Below are positions 24,271 to 31,634 of a DNA stretch of 64,000 bases, in pieces. The stretch comes from an uncultured Clostridium sp. (GTDB lineage: Bacteria; Bacillota; Clostridia; Lachnospirales; Lachnospiraceae): assembly GCA_900541315.1 (NCBI GenBank), contig UQJF01000001.1:14579-78578 (forward strand), read 5' to 3'. A program made the position numbers and the translations under genes. Each line of letters opens with the position of its first letter. Positions within the stretch are counted from its first letter, which is position 1. The notes beneath the pieces are model-generated. The model had not been told where the DNA came from. It did no database searches and was given only the letters and a program-made list of their open reading frames with translations.

Positions 24271-26103
24271 TTACTGCTTAGAGCATTGAGCTAAAATTTC
24301 TTTAAGGGCTTTTACCAGTATATTATCTTCTGCCTCGTTCCGGATGGCAATCCGTAAAAACTGGCGGCCGTTTCTGGAAATCTTGGAGGACAGGTCTTTG
24401 ATAAACAGGTTATAGCGGGTCAAAAGAAGCTCTGTTATCTCTGTGGCGCTGATGCTCTTGCCTGTCAGTTCCACCATCAGGTAATTTGCCTGGGATGGGA
24501 AGACGCGGACACCTGGGAGATTACTTAGTTTTTCTGCAAAACGGGTTCGCTCTCCACGGAGTTTGTCTAAAGCGGAGTCATAGTCTTTTCTGTATTTCTC
24601 TTCGATCTGCATATAAAATTCACCGAAGGAATTGATATTCCAGATGGCAACATCTTTTTTCAGCTGTCCGATCAGGTCAGTATCGCCGCTGGCAGCCACT
24701 CCCAGACGCAGTCCGGGGATACCATAAGACTTGGAAATACTTTTTACCACGATCATATGTGGATTTTCATCTAACAGTTCTTCCACCAAAAGGGTAGGTT
24801 CTGCTTCTTCTGAGAAATCTACAAAGGACTCATCTGCAAGGAAGCGGATGTTTTTTTCTTTTGTCCAGCGGGCCAGCTTTAACATGCCCTTACGGGAGAT
24901 ATAATTGCCGGTAGGATTGTCCGGATTGACAAGTACCAGACAGTCAAGATTTTTACCTTCAAAGAAGTCCATTACATCATTTTCATCATAGGAGAAATCT
25001 TCTGTCTGGGGAACGAAGGCAATGACCTTTTCTTTGTCACAACGGTTTGCATATTCTTCAAAAGCAGGACGGATCACACCAAGATTACCCTTTACACGCT
25101 CCATAAGGGCTTTGATCAGCTCTGCAGCGCCATTTCCTATAACGATCTGGTTCTGGCGCAGGGAGAAGTTTCTGGCAGCCAGAAGAGAGTTTACAGCCAT
25201 TCCGGAAGGATACTGTCTTGCAAGGACGTCAAAATTATGTTTGATCTCATCCATCATTTTTTCAGGCGGATAATAACTGTTTACCAGATAGCAGAAATCC
25301 AGCATTTTCGGATAACGCCAGTAGCCGCCGAAGCGCTTCTGGATCAGGTGGGTGCGTTCCTTTTCCGGTGCGAAAATGGACTCAGCAATGTTAAGATCCT
25401 GGATATCGTCAATTTCATACCAGCGCTGGTTCTCATCCAGACGTTTTGCCTTGATGCCTGGATCATCTAAAGTTACCAGAATCTTTAATACCTGTTCATA
25501 GTATTCATTATTTCCCAGTGCTTTTGTATAAGCTTCCAGGAAAGGAACATAATGTGTCCTGGAAAATTCACGGCTGAATTTATAAAGATTTACGGTCTTG
25601 TAATAATGTTCTGTATCGGAAAAACGGAATTTTTTGCCTGGGATCATGGCTTCGATATCATCCTGATCAGAGAGGACCAGACAGGTTCCATCCATCCAGG
25701 ACTCGTATTTTGCAGCCAGGGCAAGACTGTCTCTTGGATCATCAGTAAGGCTGTTTAATACAGAGTCTTCAAAGATGATATCGGACTCTAAAAGAAGAGT
25801 ATCTTCCTTTAACAGATAGTCTTTTGCCAGGAAAAGGGAGTAGATATTGTTAGTGCGGTCATAGACCGGATTGTCGATAAAGACAACAGGTGTTTTGATA
25901 TGCAGACTTTCAATATGTTCCCGAAGCTTCTGACCTTCATAACCGGTAACAATAACGATCCGGGACAGGTCATGCTGTTCTAGCTGGCTTAAGGTGCGGT
26001 TGATCAGAGGAACACCGTTTACCTTTACCATACATTTTGTATTATTCTGTGTCAGCTGCTTTAAACGTTTTCCCATTCCGGCAGCCAGGATGATTGCTTG
26101 CAT
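24271..26103 (-). CDS. Cytidylyltransferase-PLP aminotransferase/decarboxylase fusion
   Basis: Two enzymes in 610 residues. Residues 1-240 are a LicC-like nucleotidyltransferase: LAAGMGKRL at 7-15, the LESDIIFED metal site near 105-113 and NTKCMVKVNGVPLI. Residues 260-610 are a fold-type I PLP enzyme of the HisC/CobD branch: VNPDNPTGN at 392-400, ADES with Asp424, and the PLP lysine in SISKSYGIPGLRLG (Lys458). LicC activates phosphocholine with CTP; CobD relatives decarboxylate phosphothreonine or phosphoserine. Inferred job: make a phospho-amino-alcohol and activate it as a CDP derivative for LicD. It differs from PntC, whose transaminase belongs to another branch and which sits with phosphonate genes absent here. 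Confidence 0.8.
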   Translation of the reverse strand: MQAIILAAGMGKRLKQLTQNNTKCMVKVNGVPLINRTLSQLEQHDLSRIVIVTGYEGQKLREHIESLHIKTPVVFIDNPVYDRTNNIYSLFLAKDYLLKEDTLLLESDIIFEDSVLNSLTDDPRDSLALAAKYESWMDGTCLVLSDQDDIEAMIPGKKFRFSDTEHYYKTVNLYKFSREFSRTHYVPFLEAYTKALGNNEYYEQVLKILVTLDDPGIKAKRLDENQRWYEIDDIQDLNIAESIFAPEKERTHLIQKRFGGYWRYPKMLDFCYLVNSYYPPEKMMDEIKHNFDVLARQYPSGMAVNSLLAARNFSLRQNQIVIGNGAAELIKALMERVKGNLGVIRPAFEEYANRCDKEKVIAFVPQTEDFSYDENDVMDFFEGKNLDCLVLVNPDNPTGNYISRKGMLKLARWTKEKNIRFLADESFVDFSEEAEPTLLVEELLDENPHMIVVKSISKSYGIPGLRLGVAASGDTDLIGQLKKDVAIWNINSFGEFYMQIEEKYRKDYDSALDKLRGERTRFAEKLSNLPGVRVFPSQANYLMVELTGKSISATEITELLLTRYNLFIKDLSSKISRNGRQFLRIAIRNEAEDNILVKALKEILAQCSKQ

Positions 26104-26125
26104 GAGTTTTCTCCTTATAATTAAT

Positions 26126-26169
26126 ATGTTCTCACAAAATCAAGTGCAGGAAAGACTCCGAGAGGACAT
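26126..26169 (-). repeat. Family 1 repeat, deleted form (copy 5)
   Basis: On the minus strand this reads ATGTCCTCTCGGAGTCTTTC at one end and TGTGAGAACAT at the other; only 44 bases remain. It ends 22 nt before the start of the fusion gene. Confidence 0.7.
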
Positions 26170-26185
26170 TAATATCTTTTTAAGA

Positions 26186-27145
26186 TCAAATTATTTTGTA
26201 TCCACTTCCAGGCAGGTAATCCGGGGATTTCCCGTCAGGTGTTTTATGGCGGTTTTTCAGTACATCTTTGTAAATTTTAATACGGTAACGGCGCATTTCT
26301 TTCTGGTCTCCAAACAGAAGTCCGAGGGTATCTAAGAAAATGTGAGCCTTGTGGTTCAGCCAGATATATGCCATGTACAGGCGGGGATTCTTGGAATAGG
26401 TCTTTCCTATATCAATGGCATTGCGGAAGCCGTAGTAGTTTTTCCAGCTGATGGCCGGGGCAGAACTGGCAGGTGTTGTTTTATGGTTTAAAACAGCTGT
26501 GGTCACATTTAAGATACGTGACTGATCATGGAAACGCAGACAGTATTCTGTATCATCAAACCAGATAAAATATTCCGTTTTTGGAAGGCCTATCCTTCGC
26601 ACCATGTCAGCCTTTACCAACAGACCGCAGAAGGTGCTGATATCGTATTCAAAAGAAGCTTTGGCATATGCTTCTTCCGGTACTGGTCCATAAAGCATCA
26701 GCCGGGGACATTTAATGAAACGCCGGTGGGTGGTGTCAATGGATCCGGCAGTGGTTACTGTACCAGAATATGCCAGATAATTTGTCCTTAAGATGGCTTT
26801 CTGAAGCTGTTCTATATAATCGGCTGCGATCATGGCATCATCATCAATGATCAGGATCCAGTCACAGTCTGTTTTTCCAAGATTCTCAATACCTTTTGCA
26901 AAGCCGCCTGCTCCGCCGATATTTTCCGGAAGATGAAGAATGTGAAATTCCGGTTTATTTTTGTCAGAGGAAGCTGTTTGGGTCTCAGCCACCAGCTGGT
27001 CCAGATACTTTGAAGTACCGTCTGTACTATTGTTGTCTACTATACAAATATAGGAAAAGGGAACTGTCTGCGACAGAACCTGTTGTACGCATTCTTTTAA
27101 TAATTCCAGCCGGTTGTACGTAACGATGGTAACTGCGAATTTCAC
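26186..27145 (-). CDS. Family 2 glycosyltransferase, galactofuranosyltransferase-like
   Basis: A 319-residue GT-A enzyme. VTIVTYNRLELLKECV opens it, IVDNNSTDGT follows, and IIDDDAMI is the metal-binding DDD motif. The WFDDTEYCLRF segment is typical of the GlfT/rhamnosyltransferase branch and supplies the catalytic base region. The C-terminal part is typical for this branch. UDP-galactofuranose from glf would be a natural donor, but donor identity cannot be read directly. It is transcribed from a clear promoter and is followed by the fusion enzyme after 82 nt. Confidence 0.82.
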   Translation of the reverse strand: MKFAVTIVTYNRLELLKECVQQVLSQTVPFSYICIVDNNSTDGTSKYLDQLVAETQTASSDKNKPEFHILHLPENIGGAGGFAKGIENLGKTDCDWILIIDDDAMIAADYIEQLQKAILRTNYLAYSGTVTTAGSIDTTHRRFIKCPRLMLYGPVPEEAYAKASFEYDISTFCGLLVKADMVRRIGLPKTEYFIWFDDTEYCLRFHDQSRILNVTTAVLNHKTTPASSAPAISWKNYYGFRNAIDIGKTYSKNPRLYMAYIWLNHKAHIFLDTLGLLFGDQKEMRRYRIKIYKDVLKNRHKTPDGKSPDYLPGSGYKII

Positions 27146-27171
27146 GGGTGTGCTCCTTTGATATATTCGTT

Positions 27172-27231
27172 ATAACGGTATGGAAAAACACCGTTATTTT
27201 ATAGTATACGCAATTGATCTGGGAAAGTCAA
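27172..27231 (-). promoter_or_regulatory. Promoter of the glycosyltransferase-fusion unit
   Basis: On the minus strand TTGACT (27231-27226), 17 nt, TATACT (27208-27203). Downstream at 27197-27172 is an ATAACGGT/ACCGTTAT inverted repeat that may be an operator or a leader hairpin. Confidence 0.75.
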
Positions 27232-27368
27232 AAAAATCTCTTTGGCAGTTTCAATTTTAGTGTTATATTTACGTAGCTATGATTTGGGTGGGGGAATTTT
27301 GTTGCATATACAGAAGAAATGTGATAATCTACCAATATAGGATTCCTCTGTATTACGGAGGAAGAAAA

Positions 27369-28328
27369 ATGAGTAAAAAAACACTGGAAGAACTGGTATT
27401 TCATGACGATTTTATGTTTGCGGCTGTTATGATGGATGCAGAAAACTGCAGATGTTTTCTGGAACGTGTATTGGAGATCCGGATTGAAAGAGTTGAGATC
27501 AGTGCGGAGCATGGCTTCTTTTTTAATCCAGAATGCAAGAGCATTCGCATGGATGTATTTGCAAAAGATGAAAACAGGACACATTATGACATTGAGATGC
27601 AGCTGGTAAAAAAAGATAGTCTGGAAAAACGCAGCCGTTATTACCACAGTCAGATGGATGTGGAAATGTTGGAAAAAGGGAAGAGTTATGGAGAACTGGC
27701 AGATACATATGTCATTTTTATTTGTAACTTTGATCCACTGGGACAGAAAAAATGCCGTTACACTATCCGGAGATATTGTGAAGAAACAGGAAATGTATTT
27801 GGTGACGGGGTCTGTACCGTTTTTCTTAACACAAACGGAGAAAATCGAGAGGAAGTACCGAAGGAACTGACATCATTACTTGATTTTGTTAAGGCTGATC
27901 TGGTTGGAAGCGAAGCTGATTATGAAGATATATTTGTCAAACAGCTTCAGAATTCCATGCGTCAGATTAAAAGAAGCCGGAAAATGGGGGAACGCTATAT
28001 GATGTTTGAGCAGTATATGAAAGAGTATGTTCAGGAGCATGCAGATGAGATCCGGGAAGAAGCCAGAGAAGAAGGACTGGCAGAAGGTCGTGCAGAAGGA
28101 CTGGCAGAGGGCCGTGCAGAGGGCCGTGCAGAAGGACTGGCAGAGGGCCGTGCAGAAGGACATGCAGAAGGACATGCAGAAGGACATGCAGAAGGTCAGG
28201 AAGAAGCTACGGTCAGACTGAATAAATTATATTCTTGTCTTCTGACATCAGGGCGTGCAGATGATTTACAGCGTGCAGTGAAAGATCCTGCATATCTGAA
28301 ACAGTTACTGCAGGAATTTGGATTCTGA
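27369..28328 (+). CDS. Rpn/PD-(D/E)XK nuclease-family protein with EGRAEGLA repeats
   Basis: A 320-residue protein of the Rpn (YhgA-like) putative transposase/nuclease family. The N-terminal DDFMFAAVMMDAENCRCFLERVL and DIEMQLVKKDSLEKRSRYYHSQMD stretches are family marks; D in RMDVFA and the EMQ pair form the likely PD-(D/E)XK core. Residues 230-275 are a tandem array of EGLA, EGRA and EGHA units encoded by imperfect 12-nt repeats (28074-28196). Such repeats are common in this family and vary in number. The start at 27369 has GGAGGAAG upstream. RpnA of E. coli is a DNA endonuclease that promotes recA-independent recombination; the role here is unknown. Confidence 0.85.
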   Translation: MSKKTLEELVFHDDFMFAAVMMDAENCRCFLERVLEIRIERVEISAEHGFFFNPECKSIRMDVFAKDENRTHYDIEMQLVKKDSLEKRSRYYHSQMDVEMLEKGKSYGELADTYVIFICNFDPLGQKKCRYTIRRYCEETGNVFGDGVCTVFLNTNGENREEVPKELTSLLDFVKADLVGSEADYEDIFVKQLQNSMRQIKRSRKMGERYMMFEQYMKEYVQEHADEIREEAREEGLAEGRAEGLAEGRAEGRAEGLAEGRAEGHAEGHAEGHAEGQEEATVRLNKLYSCLLTSGRADDLQRAVKDPAYLKQLLQEFGF

Positions 28329-28379
28329 TGGTCAAATAAACATCGATTATTGTAAATCCTACAATAAGTCAAAAAATTC

Positions 28380-28404
28380 CGGCTCATATCTTATGAGCCG
28401 TTTT
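28380..28404 (+). terminator. Terminator after the Rpn gene
   Basis: CGGCTCATA and TATGAGCCG form a perfect 9-bp stem with a 3-nt loop and a TTTT tail. Confidence 0.75.
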
Positions 28405-28704
28405 GCCTGAATGGCAGAGTCTATTTTTATTAAGTATCTTATATCATGGTCAATCGACCGAAATTCAAAAGAGGTACAGAGGAATCCTATATGCTTCTAT
28501 AAATAAAAGTGAAAGCTGCCGTAGGAATATTTGCTTAGGATGATCCTGCGACAGCATGTTTTTTGTTGATTATCGTTTTGGTTGCCAAATGTTTATATGC
28601 CCTTATGTGCAAGTGCGCAGTTCATATAGCCACCTGGCAATGCTTTCAATGAAGTCAGTTGTTGCGTGCAGTTGGTACTCCTGCAGTACATCGAAAACGA
28701 TGTG
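28405..28704. other. Intergenic region with a second hairpin
   Basis: No gene seen. A hairpin at 28515-28555 (GCTGCCGTAGGA against TCCTGCGACAGC) runs into a T tract and may be a backup terminator. At 28687-28702 ACATCG, AAAA, CGATGT followed by GTTAGTA resembles the end of family 2. Confidence 0.5.
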
Positions 28705-29367
28705 TTAGTATTCGTAATCATATTCTATATCATCGTCTGCCGTGTCATCTCCTGGTTCATCTACAGCGTCATGGTAGGTTTCATCCAGTACACCGTCAGA
28801 ATCGAAATAGTAATACTTTCCATCTATGGTCAGACCTCCGGTTACCATAGCACCGCTGGTATTAAAATAGTACCAGTGTCCATTTAACTGCTGCCAGCCG
28901 GTAAGCATATATCCATCACTGTTAAATAAATAGGTGGAACCGTCGATAGCAGCTGTTCCGTCGGCGTAATAAGTATTTTCAGAAGAACGATACCACCAGC
29001 CATGGTCGTCATGCTGCCAGCCGGTGGAAACTTCCGGTGCTGTGGTTTCTGGTGGGGTCTGGGTTTGGGAAGAAGACTGATTTTGGGAGGAAGAACCACC
29101 TGAAGATCCGGACTTACCAGAAGAAGAACCGCCTCTATAAGGGCAGACACCGTTTGGATGCAGATGAGCAGGATAGCTGCCGCAGTGATAATGGTAGCTT
29201 CCAAGCCCGCTTTTATTTTTATTGTCCCGATGTCCGCCGTTTGCATCTGTCCGTCCGGGATGAGCCGCAGCCTCTATAACCAGATTGCCGGATATTCCGG
29301 TAAATCCAGGTGTAAGGCCTAAAGAAAGGCTGAATGTTGTGATAAGAATAGCTAAGGTTTTTTTCAT
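28705..29367 (-). CDS. Secreted YHYH-domain protein with cell-wall-binding repeats
   Basis: A 220-residue exported protein. A signal peptide (about 1-30) is followed by the YHYH module: AHPGRTDANGGHRD, then SYHYHCG at 57-63 and AHLHPNGVCPY, with many His and two Cys that suggest metal binding. A Ser-rich linker leads to three to four YG-type wall-binding repeats (for example GWQQLNGHWYYFNTSG). These belong to the choline-binding-like CW_binding family. The tail is very acidic (DEPGDDTADDD). It probably sits on the cell wall; enzyme activity is not evident. A family 1 repeat precedes it on its own strand. Confidence 0.85.
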   Translation of the reverse strand: MKKTLAILITTFSLSLGLTPGFTGISGNLVIEAAAHPGRTDANGGHRDNKNKSGLGSYHYHCGSYPAHLHPNGVCPYRGGSSSGKSGSSGGSSSQNQSSSQTQTPPETTAPEVSTGWQHDDHGWWYRSSENTYYADGTAAIDGSTYLFNSDGYMLTGWQQLNGHWYYFNTSGAMVTGGLTIDGKYYYFDSDGVLDETYHDAVDEPGDDTADDDIEYDYEY

Positions 29368-29392
29368 AATGTATATCCCCCTTTGTAATAAA

Positions 29393-29470
29393 ATGTCCTT
29401 TCGGAGTCTTTTGTGTGCCTGCCTTTGTGACAGATTTTCTGTCAGCCGAAGAAAGATTACGAGAGAACAT
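29393..29470 (-). repeat. Family 1 palindromic repeat, full form (copy 6)
   Basis: Seventy-eight bases: ATGTCCTTTCGGAGTCTTTT at one end and AAAGATTACGAGAGAACAT at the other, with an inner CAGATTTTCTG palindrome. It fills the leader of the YHYH gene, ending 25 nt before its start. Confidence 0.8.
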
Positions 29471-29551
29471 CAAGATTCTATATCGACTTTGTGTATGGTT
29501 ACATTATAAGTATAGAATAGATCTTAAATGTGTAATTTGTCAATATTCAGC

Positions 29552-29712
29552 ACATCGTTTCATAAATAACTGTACCAATCGCGTAGGATGTGTATTTGAG
29601 TGTGCAGGTCTAAAAACGCAGGCGTAGCGGGCTACGCTGAGGCTTTTAGACCTGTGCAATCAGATTTGCAGACAAGTGAGTGGTACAGTTATTTTGAAAA
29701 CGATGTACTAGT
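29552..29712. repeat. Family 2 repeat, full element (copy B)
   Basis: The ends ACATCGTTTCATAAATAACT and its near inverse (TGGTACAGTTATTTTGAAAA then CGATGTACTAG) are terminal inverted repeats. A second inverted pair, AGGTCTAAAA and TTTTAGACCT, flanks the GCGTAGCGGGCTACGC centre, so the whole can fold into one long hairpin. It ends against the stop codon of the RpiR gene. No protein is encoded. Confidence 0.85.
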
Positions 29713-29713
29713 A

Positions 29714-30550
29714 TCATCGTCCTATGATCTGTGCATATTCAGCCCGCAGTTCTTCCAGATAATGGCTGGATGAAAGACTGTTTTTACTTGCCTGCATCAG
29801 GTGCAAAATGATCAGGTCAAGAATCAGTAAAGGAACGGTCATAGAATGGTATTCATTTGGTTCACCGCGGTAGCAGTAAAAAGTTAGTCTAGAGGGCGAT
29901 CCTTCCTGGGTTGAGAAAAGGTCTGTAAAGAGGATCACAGGGCAGTTTATTTTTTGACAGAGATCTAAAAGAATCCGTGTTTCCCTTAAAAGGCGTGAAA
30001 AACTGAAAATGAGTACCAGATCATTGTCGGTAATATTGATCATGTATTCATAAATAGCTGATCCGCCTTCTAACAGAACAGGTTGAATCCCCAGTCTCCT
30101 TGCACGGTAGCAAAAAATAGATGCCAGACCACAGGAAGCATCCGGGGCAAAAATATAAACATGCTGTGCCTGCAGCAAAAGAGCTGCTGCACGGGTGGGC
30201 AGTGCCGGATCCATACGATCCAGTGTTTTTTCTGTATTATTTCCAAAATGCATTTTCAGATCTTCAGTAAGAGAGGCAGTTTCTTCAAAGCGTTTCAGTG
30301 CTGAAGTGAGACGGGTACTGGGGGAGGCAGTATCCTGGATACGTTGTTTTATCTTCAGTTCTTTTAAATTTTGAAATCCTATTTTTTTCCAGAATCTTGA
30401 AACGGTTGCGGGGCTGATTCCGGTATGGGAAGAAAGCTCTTCAGAAGTAATATATTGAAGCTGTTCTTCATTGCGTAGAAGATACTGTATCAGTTTATGA
30501 TCTGATTTTGAAAATGAATCTTTATATTGTTCATATAATTCCTGAAGCAT
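29714..30550 (-). CDS. MurR/RpiR-family regulator
   Basis: A 278-residue DNA-binding regulator. The N-terminal helix-turn-helix contains ITSEELSSHTGISPATVSRFWKKIGF; a SIS domain from about residue 110 (AQHVYIFAPDASCGLASIF and DNDLVLIFSFS) normally binds a phosphosugar. The start at 30550 follows AAGGAG by 12 nt; an in-frame ATG at 30709 would add 53 residues read from the family 1 repeat. It is divergent from the isomerase-importer operon and most likely controls it, with a phosphorylated sugar as signal. The gene ends at a family 2 element. Confidence 0.87.
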   Translation of the reverse strand: MLQELYEQYKDSFSKSDHKLIQYLLRNEEQLQYITSEELSSHTGISPATVSRFWKKIGFQNLKELKIKQRIQDTASPSTRLTSALKRFEETASLTEDLKMHFGNNTEKTLDRMDPALPTRAAALLLQAQHVYIFAPDASCGLASIFCYRARRLGIQPVLLEGGSAIYEYMINITDNDLVLIFSFSRLLRETRILLDLCQKINCPVILFTDLFSTQEGSPSRLTFYCYRGEPNEYHSMTVPLLILDLIILHLMQASKNSLSSSHYLEELRAEYAQIIGR

Positions 30551-30580
30551 ATGAGAATAAATCTCCTTTTTATGATTTAT

Positions 30581-30664
30581 ATCCTCCGGGAGTTTTCCAT
30601 GTATCTGTCTTTGCGGCTGATTTTCCGTCAAAAACTCAGGTACAGAAAGATTCCGGGAGAACAT
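30581..30664 (-). repeat. Family 1 palindromic repeat, full form (copy 7)
   Basis: Eighty-four bases; the left end (CTCCGGGAG) is degraded, the right end AAAGATTCCGGGAGAACAT is intact. The interior TGTCTTTGCGGCTGATTTTC matches copy 2. It lies 31 nt upstream of the RpiR start on the minus strand. Confidence 0.8.
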
Positions 30665-30796
30665 ATTTGAATGGCTGGAAAAGCTCATCTGATCATCTAT
30701 GTGAGTCATTTTATCATTTGTGGATCATAAATGCAAATAAAATTTCATAACAAAATAAAATGAAAAATATTACTCATATTTTACATTTTCATGCTT

Positions 30797-30824
30797 TTGA
30801 ATTTTACATTCTAAATCGTATAAT
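30797..30824 (+). promoter_or_regulatory. Promoter of the isomerase-importer operon
   Basis: TTGAAT at 30797-30802, 16 nt, TATAAT at 30819-30824. The start point is near 30831, about 25 nt before the first gene. Confidence 0.7.
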
Positions 30825-30855
30825 GCAAACAGTTCAACAGGAAAGGGGCATGAAT

Positions 30856-31632
30856 ATGAAACAAATATTTGTTTCATCGACTCTGCTTTGGAATGCCGGG
30901 CTGGAGGAAATGTTTCAGCGGGTATATGACAATGGATTTGATGGAATCGAACTTTGGGCGCAGCATTTTTTTACAAAAGGGTATGACACACAGGAGTATC
31001 TGCGTCTTCAGGCATTGTATCCTTTAAGAACCTGTGTACACAGTTGCAGCTGGGATCTGAACCTGGCTTCCATGAATCAGGGAATCCGCGAAATGTCCAT
31101 AAGACAGGTGGAAGTATCTATGAGGCTGGCAGCAGAACTGGAAGCCTTGGAACTGACCGTTCATCCGGGGCATATGACACTTCCGGGTCGGAGAGAAGAG
31201 AGCATGAAACTTCTTCAGGATTCCTTAGAGCAGATTGGAAGGTTTTCTGAACGGATCGGAGTAGATGTTTCCTTAGAGATCATGGAAAAGATCCCGAAAG
31301 AATTTATAACAGATGCGCAGAGCATGAAGGAAGCAGCAGAAAGCAGAAAGAACCAGTTTTTCTATACGCTGGATATTGCACATTGCGATAGCGAAGAAGA
31401 ACCATTTCACATATTAGATCAGTTAAAACGGATCTCCAAGATCCATATCAGCAACCGAAAAGGAGGGTGTTACCATACTCCATTAGGAAATGGTGACTTT
31501 TCTTTTAAGGAAATGCTTCCAAAACTTTTGGCATATGGACTCCCTCTGGTAACAGAAGGTTACGACGACAGCAGGGATTTTCATAGATTTATGGAAAATA
31601 CAGTTTTTTTAAAAACAAACGGAGGACTTTAA
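30856..31632 (+). CDS. Sugar phosphate isomerase/epimerase-type TIM barrel
   Basis: A 258-residue AP-endonuclease-2-like TIM barrel (xylose isomerase-like family). Metal-binding positions are visible: HPGH near residue 92, LEIMEK (Glu), DIAHC with Asp-His, HISNRKG and VTEGYD near the end. The family covers sugar isomerases, epimerases and inosose dehydratases. The ATG at 30856 has AGGAAAGGGG 7 nt upstream; ATG 30850 is too close and ATG 30760 precedes the promoter. As first gene after an RpiR regulator it probably acts on the imported compound. Confidence 0.8.
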   Translation: MKQIFVSSTLLWNAGLEEMFQRVYDNGFDGIELWAQHFFTKGYDTQEYLRLQALYPLRTCVHSCSWDLNLASMNQGIREMSIRQVEVSMRLAAELEALELTVHPGHMTLPGRREESMKLLQDSLEQIGRFSERIGVDVSLEIMEKIPKEFITDAQSMKEAAESRKNQFFYTLDIAHCDSEEEPFHILDQLKRISKIHISNRKGGCYHTPLGNGDFSFKEMLPKLLAYGLPLVTEGYDDSRDFHRFMENTVFLKTNGGL

Positions 31633-31634
31633 AA

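Noticed and set aside
24271-26103. PntC (aminoethylphosphonate cytidylyltransferase-transaminase)
   Set aside because: The domain order is alike, but the PLP half is of the HisC/CobD branch and no phosphoenolpyruvate mutase or phosphonopyruvate decarboxylase gene is present.
28074-28196. CRISPR-like or tandem non-coding repeat
   Set aside because: The repeats are in frame within a coding sequence (EGLA/EGRA/EGHA units) and have no spacers.
29552-29712. Insertion sequence
   Set aside because: It has terminal inverted repeats but no open reading frame for a transposase; it is treated as a non-autonomous repeat.
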